From Bettongia penicillata ogilbyi (taxonomy: Eukaryota > Chordata > Mammalia > Diprotodontia > Potoroidae), in assembly GCA_023548195.1 (NCBI GenBank), contig JAJHZJ010000414.1, positions 2,255,676 through 2,319,675 of the forward strand: a stretch of 64,000 nucleotides of DNA. Reading direction: 5' to 3'. A program made the position numbers and the translations under genes. Under the pieces are notes generated by a model. That model was not told the origin of the DNA. It saw nothing but the letters and a program-made list of their open reading frames with translations, and did no database searches. Within the stretch, counting starts at the first letter, position 1. Every line of letters starts with the position of its first letter. Positions 1-11,132 of the stretch are shown in pieces.

Positions 1-702
1 TAGCCAAATGGAAAAGGAGGTCCAAAAGCTCACTGAAGAAAATAGTTCTCTCAAAATTAGAATGGAACAGATGGAGTCTAATGACTTTCTGAGAAACCAA
101 GAAATCACCAAACAAAACCAAAAGATGAAAAAATGGAAGAGAATGTGAAATATCTCATTGGAAAAACAACTGACCTGGAAAATAGATCCAGAAGAGACAA
201 TTTAAAAATTATGGGACTACCTGAAATCCATGATCCAAAAAAGAGCCTAGACATCATCTTTCATGAAATTATCAAGGAAAAATGCCCTGATATTCTAGAA
301 CCAGAGAGCAAAATAAGAATTCAAGGAATCCACCCATCACCTCCTGAAAGAGATCCAAAAAGAGAAACTCCTAGGAACATTGTGGCCCAATTCCAGAGTT
401 CCCTGGTCAAAGAGAAAATATTGCAAGCAGCTAGAAAGAAGCAATTCAAGTATAGTGAAAATACAATCAGGATAACATAAGATCTAGCAGCTTCTACATT
501 AAGAGATAGGAGGGCGTGGAATATGATATTCCAGAAGTCAAAGGAACTAGCACTAAAACCAAGAATCACCTACCCAGCAAAACTGAATATAATACTTCAG
601 GGGAAAAAAATGGTCTTTCAATGAAATAGAGGACTTTCAAAGCATTCTTGATGACAAGACCAGAGCTGAAAACAAAATTTGACTTTCAAACACAAGAATG
701 AA
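1..702 (+). pseudogene. HAL1 copy A ORF1 remnant
   Basis: Coiled-coil end, RRM and C-terminal region of L1-type ORF1p. Recognisable pieces are NLKIMGLPEIHD and KEKILQAARKKQF. A frame change lies near 120-130 (CAAAAGATGAAAAAATGG against CAAAAGAACGAAAAAATGG in copy B). A TAA at 478 replaces the CAA codon of copies B and D, and there are further indels near 600-610. Not able to make full ORF1p. Confidence 0.85.
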
Positions 703-836
703 GAGAAGCATGAAAAGCTAAACAGCAAAGAGAAGTCATAAGGAACTTACTAAATTTGAACTGTTTACATTCCTACATGGAAAGACAACATTTGTAACTC
801 TTGAAACTTTTCAGCATCTGGGTAGTTGGTGGGATT

Positions 837-837
<1 letters not shown>

Positions 838-876
<39 letters not shown>
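838..876 (+). repeat. CA microsatellite in HAL1 copy A 3' UTR
   Basis: About 18 AC units, directly after GGGTAGTTGGTGGGA, the same place as in the other three HAL1 copies. Confidence 0.95.
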
Positions 877-877
<1 letters not shown>

Positions 878-1690
878 AGCACTGGGTGGATTGAATAGGA
901 TGGGATCATATCTTAAAGAAATGAATTTAAGAGGTGAGAGAGAAATATATTGGGAGGAGAAAGAGAGAAATGGAATGGGGCAAATTATCTCTCATAAAAG
1001 AGGTAAGCAAAAGACTTTTTAGTGGAGGGAAAAAGGGGGGGGAGGTGAGAGAAAAACATGAAGCTTACAGTCATCACATTCGACTAAAGGAAGGAATAAC
1101 ACTCATTTTGGTATGAAAACCTATCTTACAATACAGGAAAGTGGGGGAGAAGGGGATAAGCAGGGTGGGGGGGGATGATGGGAGGGACGGCAATGGGAGG
1201 AAGGAGCAATTTGAAATCAACGCTCTTGGGGACAACAGGATAAAAAGAGAGAATAGAAGAAATGGGGGGCAGGATAGGATGGAGGGAAATATAGTTAACA
1301 ACATGACTATTATGGAAGTAATTTGTAAAACTACACAGATATGGCCTATATTGAATTGCTTGCATTTCCAAAGGGAATTGGTGGGGAGGGAGGGATGAAG
1401 AGAAGTTGAACTCAAAGTTTTAGGAACGACTGTCAAGTACTGTTCTTGTTACTAGGAAATAATAAATACAGGTAATGGGGTATAGAAAGTTATCTCACCC
1501 TACTGGACAAAAGAGAAGATGGGGACAAGGGAAAGGGGGGATGATAGAAGAGAGGGCAGATTGGTGATAGGGGCAATTAGAGTGCTTGGCGTTTTTGGGT
1601 GGGGGGAGGGGAGAAATGGGGAGAAAATTTGGAACCCAAAATTTTGTGAAAATGAATGTTAAACGTTAAAGAAATAAATTTTTAAAAAAA

Positions 1691-4600
1691 GAAAATTTAT
1701 GTAGAAAAGAAAATGCCCAATGGGTTGAACCTCTGCAATGTATTTTAATGACAGGACATAAAATTTCTTTGCATTACTTTAGTATAAAGATAATAATTGG
1801 CATTTTGGCCATTTAGTTATGCAAGATTCTTTGGGAGTTACATATCCTACAGTGTGAAATGCATTTTTTATGAGTCAGGGACTGGGGGTATACATTTGAA
1901 AATGAAAGAGCATTTGTTTTCAAGGAATTTCTGTGTTACTTAGGAAAATGTCAAGTAATATAGACACACAAATATAAAATATATACAGTGCAAATAGTAT
2001 AGTTTTGAGTTTTATAATGTGCTTTGTAAAATTATTTAATTTTTAGCACCTCAACAGCTCTGGGAAGTAGGTGGTATCATTACCTTCATTTTTAAAAAGA
2101 GGATCTGAGGAAGATGAAGATTGAGGTGGAATATGAACTCAAGTTTTCATGAATCCAAGCCCAGAGATCTATCCCTTGTGACACCTAGCTGTAATTTATC
2201 TGGAAGGAGAGTACTAATGCCAGGAGAGACCAGGCAAGGTCTTGGGTAGAGAATATCACTTGAATTGAGACTTAATGTAAGCTAGGGATTCTAGAAAGCC
2301 CCAGTGAGGAGGGAGGGGAGAGAATTCTAGACATGATAATAGTCTGTAAAAGGGTATAGAGGAGAAATTATTATGTGTGGCGGCCAAGAGGTAGGTTACA
2401 TTAACATAAAATGTATGAAGAGCAAATCATTTTAGAAAGATAGACTTTAGAAAGCTAGACTGTAAAGTCCTTTAAGTGCCAAATAGAGGGATTTGTATTT
2501 TATCCTAGTGTTAATAGAGAACCACTAAGGTTTTTTGAATGGGGAAGCAAAACGATTTTATCATTACCATAGATCATGATATTTAGAAATACCAATAGGT
2601 CAGTTGTGTTGAAAATGGATTGAAGAGAGGAGAGGCTGGATATGGGAAGATTAGTTTGAAAGCTAGTGCTATAATTCAGGTGAGAAGTGATGGAGACCTG
2701 ACATAAGTGATAATTATGAGAGAGAAGGGAACAAATATCAGAGATGCTATAGAGATAAGATCAATTAGACAAATGTCAAAGTCTACATTTGAGTTTTACA
2801 AAATCCATAGTATGTGATGGGGAAGGTTTAGCTATACAGTATTTCAAAATTATCTAGTTTGAACAGAATACAAGTTCAATACAAGGGAACAGGATCATAG
2901 GAGCTCAATACCAAACCAAAAAGTCAATAGCATCTTAGGTGTTGATAGAGGAGGAAGCCAGGCAATTATCAAGCACCTATTTTGTGCCAGACATTGTGGT
3001 AAGCTCTGGATATCAGCAAAGGCTTTGCTAGGTGGTGCAGTAAGCATGACTTTGAACAAGAAAATTAATTCCAATTGCCTCACAAAAAAAGAGAAAAACA
3101 GAAAGAAAAAGACATAGAAATGAAAAGAGGTTAAGAGAGTGTTCTGTTCTCAAAGAGACCCCAAATTAACAATATCCAAATAACTACATAAAAATAGACA
3201 ATATACAGAATAAATTGGAGGTAATAACAGCAGTAAGAACTAAATATTATTAGGAGAGATTTTTTTTTAGAAGGTGAGATTTTAGTTTGGGAAGCCAGTC
3301 AGAGATGAGGAGGGAGAGCATTCTAGATATGGGAGTCAGTGAAAATGCCTGCAGTCTGGAGGTAGCTTGTCTTGTTTAACTAACAGCTAGATCAATGTCA
3401 CTGGATCATAGAGTTCATGATGGGGTATGAAGTGTAAGAAGACTGGAAAGATAAGGGTGGGGTAGGTCATGAAGTTATTTAATATCACTTTGACAGCTGA
3501 GTGGGAAGAGAATTGTGGGATGTCTCCTTTTCTCTGACCATTTATTATTTGAGGAATGAAGGTCATCCCTTTATCAGAGACTGGAGGAAAGGAGGAAACA
3601 GGGGTGATGAAGTTAAGAAGTTGTCAGAAGAAGACCAGAGTAGAAGAGGGAGTTCCTCGCAATTGGTCTTGATTCTCTGTAAAATATGAAGGAAGATCCT
3701 CAGCTCAGAGAGAGAGGGGGAAAAGATACCATGAGAGGCCTAATGAACAGAGGAAAGATCTGAATAGCTGCTGTATGAGTGAGAAAATGAATCTTTTAAG
3801 GAGGAATAAAAAGACTACATTCCTCCAGTGAAGTCCCCATTGAGGCTGGATACCATAAATTTGTGGTGAGCACAATTGTGATAGCATCCTTCTTGGTTCA
3901 AAAGCAGGTAAGGAGGAAAGGAGGCAGAAGATGGCAGGGATACAGGTTGGAGTGATCCATGGCAAGGTACAATTGTTACCAGAGAGTTACAAGTTAGTTA
4001 AAAGTAGAAAATAGTGGAAAGTTCAACTGTTTCACCCACCAAGTTTATCCTATAAGTGTTATATAAATAAATATATAAAAATCACAGATTTTAATAAACA
4101 AATCAAGTGTCAAATATTTGGCCTTCCCACAAGCAGTTATTACCGGAGAGGAAGACTTGTTTGAAATGACACAGAGGAAAGCTAGCTGAGCTTGAGCAAC
4201 TAGATACACTGTGCCAAATAAAAGGAAATAAAGTCTACCCAGGGAGCCCACAAAACTTTGCTCAATTATAAATCAGTCTTAGCACCATACTGTCTTAATG
4301 TTACTTCCTGGTAATATTGATAAACACTTTTCCTAGGAATGTACTCTGTTGTGGGATTGTTTGTGTGTATATTGGAAAGTGTTTATTGTGTACAAAAAAA
4401 CTTTCAATTTTTAAAAAAAGTTTAAATACAAAATCATTATTATCTTTGTTATCAACATTTTTTCAAAAGAACGAAGAGTATCCTAGGGTCATACATAGGA
4501 AAAATTGAAGGAAGAAAAGAAGGTCAATACTGGTGTAGTGATCCATGTATGAGGTGATGAGGGACTGGATAACTGAAAAGAAGAGTTGAATGTGAGGAGT

Positions 4601-5322
4601 TGAATCTTATTATTGCTATTATTACTTGCTTTCAGGCAAGTTGCTTATCTTCTTTAGGTCTTAGATAAAGATCAGGAAATTAGCCTAGAATTATATAATC
4701 TTTTCTCACTATAAAAAGTCTATAAGGCAATAATAACTTCAATATTTGGCCTGAAAAGTTTTAGGTGGTGCTAAATGGAATTGTCTGATAGATAAAGGAG
4801 AGATTAGACTAGGGGCTGAAGGTGTTCACAGTTTGGAGCTGCTGACTGAGAAGTCACTTGCTTGGAGGTAGATATTGAAAACGAGAATGAATGAGTGAAT
4901 CCTCCAAAACAGTAAATATGTGAGGGAGAAAGAGTGAAGAGAAGGAAGTCAAGAAGTTAAAGCAGAGAAAGGACAGAAAAAATGAAAGGAGGCTAAAGAA
5001 GAGATAGTGAAATAGACTGAGAAATGGATCGATTTATTTTCTTTCTACTTTTTCTGTCTCTGTCACCTTCATCTTCATCCCTAAGTCTTACTCTTTACCA
5101 ATTTATCTTTCTCTCTTTTTCTTTTTGCTTATTCATAGCTTAAGACTAGAGGCAAAACCCAACAGTGCCCACAAGCACCATGGTACCCAGAGTGAAAAAC
5201 CATTGCCAAGACCTAAAATAGATGAACATCACCGCCATCACTGTCATGCAGAGTTGACTTAAATGATTATCTTTAGCAGTGGATATGTAATCTAGATGAT
5301 ATTCTGATAGGAGGCTACAAAC
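1691..5322. other. PARP14 intron, left part: no exon seen
   Basis: No open frame resembling PARP14 was found here on the minus strand. The stretches 1930-2360, 2900-3080 and 3160-3400 look like old interspersed repeats (phrases such as CTATTTTGTGCCAGACATTGTGG, and GAGGGAGAGCATTCTAGA shared with other loci). The remainder is AT-rich unique-looking sequence. No other feature supported. Confidence 0.5.
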
Positions 5323-5490
5323 CTGTTCCAATGGCTGGGAGGGAAATGGACACATATTTCTTCTGTTCACATTCCTTCAGGACTTCAGAGATGGTTTTCT
5401 TGACATCATTTCCCCCAATAACATGAATTATTTTCTTGCACCTTAGGTTTCCACCCTGTGTTACTATAAAATTTTGGGGATGATTCGCGG
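5323..5490 (-). CDS. PARP14: PARP14 exon, macrodomain 3 middle; last exon in window
   Basis: 168 nt, phase 1 in and out. Acceptor TTGTCTAG; donor GGAACAG/GTTTGT. The product includes [51 protein letters not shown] and PAIGTG. Human macro 3 has [22 protein letters not shown]...LPAIGTG. It must continue in phase 1 to an exon starting near NAKQHPDK, not found from 1 to 5322. So the 3' neighbour is outside the window, and HAL1 copy A lies in the intron. Confidence 0.95.
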
Positions 5491-5804
5491 CTAGACAACA
5501 GAAGACATGAAGATATGAAACATTAGAAACTTTTGGATAATTGAGGATATGGGATAATTTATTTAGGTAAGAAGGCCCATGAAACCAACAATCTCAGTTT
5601 GCATAGCTCCTTTGATTATCTAATCTTCATAGTGAATCTCAACGATGAAAGCTACCTTAGGAGTCAGCACAATACTGTCCCATGCATAAACAGCTTCCAA
5701 AGCATCGTGGACATAATTATCCACCCTCTACTTAAATATTTCTAGTGATGGAAAACCCACTACATTATAAAGTAATCCATTTCTTTTCTTACTTTTTTAA
5801 AATC

Positions 5805-6235
5805 AGTTCCAATACGGTATACTAGAAGGAGTGCTGCCTTAGGAGTCAAGAGATCTAGTTACAAATCCCACCTGTGGTACTTATCACCTGTGGCTCTTTG
5901 AGCAAATCACTGAACCTCTCTGGGCCTCAAGTTAGTCATCTGGATATAAGAGGTGGTGCACAAGATGGGCTTCGAAGTTCCTTCCAGTGCTAAGTCCAGA
6001 ATTTTATGATCAATTTGCTTTCCCTAAAGATCTAGTAACTATACTGTGGCACAGTGGAAAGACCAATGACTTTAGAATCAGAAAACTTAGCCTCAATTGC
6101 TGCTTATGTCATTATTTTGGGCAAGTCATTTAACCTTTCTGGGTCTCAGTTTATTTATGTGTTAAAATAAAGGAGTTGGACTAGGTGACTACTATTATTT
6201 ACTATATATCTAAATCTATGACCCTATTAGTCATA
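5805..6235 (+). repeat. Two adjacent MIR-class SINE remnants
   Basis: Each has the tRNA-derived SINE core: GGAGTCAAGAGATCTAGTT... then CACTGAACCTCTCTGGGCCTC in the first, and GGCACAGTGGAAAGACCAATG... then CAAGTCATTTAACCTTTCTGGG in the second. The second ends GGAGTTGGACTAGGTGAC. Confidence 0.7.
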
Positions 6236-7109
6236 GTCAATAAGCTGGATACAATGAAGTGTATCCACCAAGACAGCCATTGCCTTCAAGGAGCTCACAA
6301 TCTAATGGTGTGAACTGCTTCCCATTGGTTCAAGTTTTTCCCCTTGGAGTATATGGAGTCACATTCCTCTTCCACGTAAGAGGATTTCAAATACTCAAAG
6401 ACAATGGCCATGCCATATCCCCCTCCTAAGTTTTCTCAGGGTTGACTTTAAAGCATGGGAGGTGATCTGGGGAGGCCTGTGGCAGAGCTCTAAGTAATTT
6501 GGTTACTATAGATATCTCCTGGGACCACTTGTAGTAAGATTTCATCATTACCCTCAAAAAACTAGTTTGTATTTTTCTGCTGTTCTTCCCAAGAAACACC
6601 CAGACACATCTCCAGACCAGTTAAGCTTGTTGATTTGTTAACAGAAAAGAAGACTGTGTTATTTAATTTGATATTATGGTACCAACATGGACAACTGGAA
6701 TTGACAAGATTTTTCTTGCCTCTTCATATTGACTTTAAATATTTATATTGTAGAATCTGAGACTATTGTAATGCCTGATGCCTTCTGAGGTAACAATCTA
6801 TAGAGACAATGTCTTTAACCCCCAAGAAGAGTCTCTAATGGTGAAAGTTTTAGATACCGTTAGATACTAGGTTACTAGGGGAAATGAGAGACAGAGGGAG
6901 CCTTGTAGGTGTAGGTGGATGCTGCCTACTATAGCCATGCTCATGTTTTAGAGGAAAATTATTATAATCCAACCTTGACGGCCCCTCTCCCATGGAACAC
7001 TGGCTCTGAAAGGATTTCCAACTTGTTTCCAACCTATGTCACATCTTCTCACTATCAGTTCCTTCACTTTCACTGAATTATGGCTACCACAGAAGCATTC
7101 ATACTATAC

Positions 7110-7172
7110 CTAATGTGGCACACTCTGATTCCACATCTGGCCCAGCAGCTTCTAAAATGGCTTTGGAAACCC
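7110..7172 (-). CDS. PARP14: PARP14 short exon, macrodomain 3 glycine loop helix
   Basis: 63 nt, phase 1 in and out. Acceptor CTTTTATCTAG; donor ATTAG/GTATAG. With the carried base the product is GVSKAILEAAGPDVESECAT plus L. Human is GVSKAILECAGQNVERECSQQ. This is the helix after the first ligand loop of macro 3. Its small size matches the equivalent human segment in length. Confidence 0.92.
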
Positions 7173-7637
7173 CTAGATAAAAGAGATGAATATGAATGAC
7201 ATTTGATACATTCAGATCCCACAAGTTCTTTCTCTGGAGGTGGATAGCAAGAGATATTCTTGCCAAGCAGTTAAAAGCAAACAGAAAAACCATTTCATGA
7301 GATTCTTGATCATTTTATACTGCAGTGCATATAATAACTCTTTTCAAAGAGAATCACTATTGAAATAGTTGAAGTTTATGCTCCAACATACACTGGAGAG
7401 AAAACAGGTTCTACAGAGAACCCCCAAAAATGTTCAGTTCACACAAATATAGAAATTACACATAACACAGTAAATGAGAGTGAAAATCCAAAAAAGATTT
7501 TGGCACATAGTACACTGCTCATATGAATGAATGAAAAAGTATTTATTAATCACTTATTATATGTCAAGCACTGTAGTGAACTTGGGGAATGTAAAAAGAA
7601 AATTAAGATAATCTCTGCCCTGAAGAAGTTTACATTC

Positions 7638-7665
7638 TTTTTTTTTTTTTTTTTTTTAAAAAAAA
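7638..7665 (+). repeat. T-run followed by A-run
   Basis: Twenty T then eight A; possibly the tail of an antisense retroelement. Confidence 0.8.
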
Positions 7666-7679
7666 GACTTACATGATTT

Positions 7680-8150
7680 TAATGAAGAAATGTTTATTTG
7701 ATTGAATAATTTCTCTGGTTCATTGTGTTTATTTCACCCCTTGTAAGGTTATATACTCAGTTTTGTTAGGTAAGTTATTCTGGGTTGTATACCTAGACCC
7801 TTTGGCTTCTTAGGGTGATAGCTCCTAAATCTTATGTGATCCAAACTTTGGCTTCACTGTATATTTTGATTATCTTTTTCTTTTTGGGTGCTTGCAGTAT
7901 TTTCTCCTTGACCCCTGCAGGACATCTGAATTTTGGTTATAACATACCTCACAGTTTTCATTTTGCAATTTCTTTTAGAATAAGTTAACTCTCTTTTCAT
8001 AATTTTCTTCCATAACTCTCATTTCATTTCCCAATTTTTCCTCTATCACTCATTTAATTTTTAAAATAATTGTTTTTTCCTTAAAACACCCTCTGTCTTA
8101 AGGTTTTCCATGAATTCTTATTGATCTTGCAACCAATATGTATTTTTCTT
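7680..8150 (-). mobile_element. Old antisense L1, ORF1 3' part (left of HAL1 copy B)
   Basis: The minus-strand reading resembles the ORF1 C-terminal and RRM region of L1: on the plus strand GCTTGCAGTATTTTCTCCTTGACC and AGTTTTCATTTTGCAATTTC mirror reversed HAL1 ORF1 text (GCAGCTAGAAAG...AAGGAGAAAATAT). Heavily mutated. It is interrupted at 8151-8165 by HAL1 copy B and resumes after 11132. Confidence 0.55.
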
Positions 8151-8165
8151 TAAAATTTGAGCCTT
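8151..8165 (+). repeat. Target-site duplication, left, HAL1 copy B
   Basis: TAAAATTTGAGCCTT, identical to 11118-11132. Confidence 0.9.
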
Positions 8166-8967
8166 GGGGGAGAGCCAAGATGGCAGAGTAGAAGGACGCA
8201 CGTTTATGAGCTCTGAAACCAAAGCCCATAGAATTAATGTAAAAAGAGACCCCCATAACTTCTGGGTCAATACAAGGTGTGCAGAAACGGAGTGGAAGAG
8301 ATTTCCGTGCCAGAGAGCCCTGGAGGCACATCCCCAGGGTCCGTCGCGTCCCGGAAGGCGGACCCCACCCCAACGCTGCCCTGGCCGCGGCCCCAGAGAA
8401 GCTGACCCGAGCAGGATTCAGGGACGGAAGCTCCGGCAGCCGGGAAAGTCCCTCTGCCCACAGAAGCTACAGGTCAGTGAGAAAGACGGCTGGGCTAGAG
8501 GAGGGGAGAGGAGCGTCTCCATGACTCGGGCCCCCTCGGGAGGAAGCGGCGGCGGCAGAGGGGTGGGAGGCGGCTGAGGCAGCAGCGGCCCGGGACTCAG
8601 GAATCCCCCAGCAGCAGGCAGGATCTTCATTACGGAAGCTTTCTGCATAAAACCTGAGGGAGCTGAGCCTGGGAGATGGCCCTGCCCCCACCCCGCTCTA
8701 TTACTGAAGGCTTTTGCATAAAGCCCCTGAGGGAACTGAGCTTAGGAGGTGGGCCCCACACCCCGCCCCCACCTGCTCCATTCCTGAAAGTCTCTGTATA
8801 AAGCCCCTGAGGGAAGTGAGCCTGGGAGGCGGCCCTGCCTCCACCCCAGCGCCTGAACTAAAGCTTGCCGTGGAAAGCACATTTGAATCTCAGAGGCCAA
8901 GCACTAGCTGGGCGGATCCAGGCGGGGGTGGAAAGGAATCTCAGAAGTCAAGTAACTGGCTGGGAAA

Positions 8968-10072
8968 ATGCCTAGAAAAGGGAAGAAAAATAAGACTATA
9001 GAGAGTTTTTTCCAACAAATGCAAATGATCCCGACCTTCGGATCTGACAAAGATGAGGACGTATTCTTGCCATCAGGGAAAGACATGGAGGGCAGGGCCT
9101 CAGTACCCCAGACACCCCAGGGGGGGTGGTGGGTGGGCTCAGGCCTTGGAAGAGCTCAAAAAGGATTTTGAAAACCAAGTTAGACAGGTGGAGGAAAAAC
9201 TGGGAAGAGAAATGACAGAGATGCAAGAAAAGTATGAAAAATGGGTCAATACCTTGGTAAAGGAGACCCAAAAAAATGTTGAAGAAATTAACACCTTGAA
9301 AAATAGGCTCACCCAATTAGCAAAGGAGGTTCAAAAAGCCAATGAGGAGAAGAATGCTTTCAAAAGCAGAATGAGCCAAATGGAAAAAGAGGCTCAAAAG
9401 CTCACTGAATTTAATAGTTCTCTCAAAATTAGAATGGAACAGATGGAGTCTAATGACTTTACGAGAAACCAAGAAATCACCAAACAAAACCAAAAGAACG
9501 AAAAAATGGAAGAGAATGTGAAATATCTCATGGGAAAAACAACTGACCTGGAAAGTAGATCCAGGAGAGACAATTTAAAAATTATGGGACTACCTGACAG
9601 TCATGATCAAAAAAAGAGCCTAGACATCATCTTCCATGAAATTATCAAGGAAAACTGCCCTGACATTCTAGAACCAGAGGGCAAAATAAGTATTGAAGGA
9701 ATCCATCGATCACCACCTGAAAGAGATCCAAAAAGAGAAACTCCTAGTAACATTGTGGCCAAATTCCAGAATTCCCAGCTCAAGGAAAAAATCTTGCAAG
9801 CAGCTAGAAAGAAACAATTCCAGTACTGTGGAAATACAATCAGGATAACCCAAGATCTAGCAGCTTCTACATTAAGGGATCGAAGGGCGTGGAATAGGAT
9901 ATTCCAGAAGGCAAAGGAACTAGGACTCAAACCAAGAATCACCTACCCAGCTAAACTGAGTATAATACTTCAAGGGAAAATATGGTCTTTGAATGAAACA
10001 GAGGACTTTCAATCATTCTTAATGAAAAGACCAGAGCTGAAAAGAAAATTTGACTTTCAAACACAAGAATGA
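8968..10072 (+). pseudogene. HAL1 copy B ORF1 with one frameshift
   Basis: ATG at 8968 opens MPRKGKKNKTIESFF as in copy C. The frame slips in the G-rich run at about 9119-9135, where copy D reads AAAGGTGGATGTCCGGTGGG and B has a G-run. Downstream the frame is open to 10072. It keeps the coiled coil (heptads ~9160-9480), the RRM (NLKIMGLPDSHDQKK) and the C-terminal domain (RITYPAKLSIILQG, KRKFDFQTQE). L1 ORF1p binds RNA as a trimer. One indel separates this copy from an open frame, so it is a young or slowly decaying copy. Confidence 0.88.
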
Positions 10073-10202
10073 GAAGAAGCATGAAAAAGTAAGCAGCAAA
10101 GAGAAGTGTTAAGAGACTTACCAGAAGTGAACTGTTTACATTCATACAGGGAAAGACAATATTTCTAACTCTTAAAACTTTTCAGTATCTGGGTAGTTGG
10201 TG

Positions 10203-10258
10203 GGACCACACATACACATGTACACGCATGCACACATACACACATGCACACACATACA
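10203..10258 (+). repeat. CA-type microsatellite in HAL1 copy B
   Basis: Interrupted ACAC/ATGC array at the same 3' UTR position as in the other copies. Confidence 0.85.
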
Positions 10259-11117
10259 GAGATAGAGAGCACAGGTTGAACTGAATAGGATGGGACCATA
10301 CCTTAAAAGAAATTAAGGTAAATGGTGAGAGAGAAATGTAGTGGGAGGAAAGAGGGGGAAATGGAAGGGGGTAACTATATGTCATTTAAGAGGCAGGTAG
10401 GAGTTTTTTTTAGTGGAGGGAAAAAGAGGAGAGCTGAGAAAAAAAAAACAAAAAACAAAAACAAGAAGTTTACCCTCATCACATATGACTAAACGAAGGA
10501 GTGAAATGCACACTCATTTTGGTATGAAAACCTATCTTACAGTATAAGAAAGTGGAGGAGAAGGAGATATTGCAGGGGGGGGGGGAATGATGGAAGGGAG
10601 GGCAAAGGGAGGAGGGAGCAATTTGAAGTCAACTCTTGGGGAGGGACAGGATCAAAAGACAGAAGAGAAACAATGAGGGGCAGGTTAGGAGGGATGGTAA
10701 TCCAGTTAGTCTTACACAACACGACTATCAGGGAGGTCATTTGCAAAACTACACAGATATGGCCTATATTGAATTGCCTGCCATCCCAAAGGGAATGGGT
10801 GGGGAGGGAGGGATGGGGAGAATTTGGAACTCAAAGTTTTAGGAACAACTGTTTAGTATTGTTGTTGCAACTAGGAAAGAAGACATACAGTTAAGGAGGA
10901 ATAGAAAGTTATCTGGCCCTACAGGAGAAAAGAGAAGATGGAGACAAGAGAAGGGAGGGATGATAGAAGAGAGGGCAGATTGGAGATAGGGAAAATTAGA
11001 CTGCTTGGGGTATTGGAGTGGGGGGAGGGGATAAAAGGGGAGAAAATTTGGAACCCAAAATTTTGTGAAAATGAATGTAAAAAGTTAAATAAATAAATAA
11101 ATTTATAATAAAAAAAA

Positions 11118-11132
11118 TAAAATTTGAGCCTT
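11118..11132 (+). repeat. Target-site duplication, right, HAL1 copy B
   Basis: TAAAATTTGAGCCTT, identical to 8151-8165. Confidence 0.9.

Larger units (their letters stand above)
1..1690 (+). mobile_element. HAL1-like element copy A, 3' part (cut by window edge)
   Basis: This holds the 3' part of an L1-type ORF1, then the shared ~1-kb 3' UTR with CA repeat, purine-rich tract and ending TTTGTGAAAATGAATG...TTAAA plus A-rich tail. It aligns along its whole length with copies at 8.2, 20.8 and 50.5 kb and, like them, has no ORF2. The 5' end is outside the window, so its target duplication cannot be seen. It sits in a PARP14 intron, antisense to the gene. Confidence 0.88.
8166..11117 (+). mobile_element. 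HAL1-like element copy B, full length
   Basis: An ORF2-less L1 derivative bounded by a 15-bp target-site duplication. The order is GAGAGCCAAGATGGCAGAG start, ~800-bp GC-rich 5' UTR with internal near-repeats of a segment ending GCATAAAGCCCCTGAGGGA, ORF1 (8968-10072), ~1-kb 3' UTR with CA repeat at 10203-10256, G-rich tract, and AT-rich tail. No endonuclease or reverse transcriptase region is present, so it would need L1 enzymes in trans. It lies in the PARP14 intron, antisense to the gene and inside an older antisense L1. Confidence 0.92.

Noticed and set aside
801..1022. Open frame crossing a CA repeat (THTHTH)
   Set aside because: Microsatellite translation within the HAL1 3' UTR.
8164..8691. 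Overlapping open frames in the GC-rich 5' UTR of HAL1 copy B (137 aa and shorter, both strands)
   Set aside because: GC-rich sequence has few stops. The frames are not kept in copies C and D and match nothing known.
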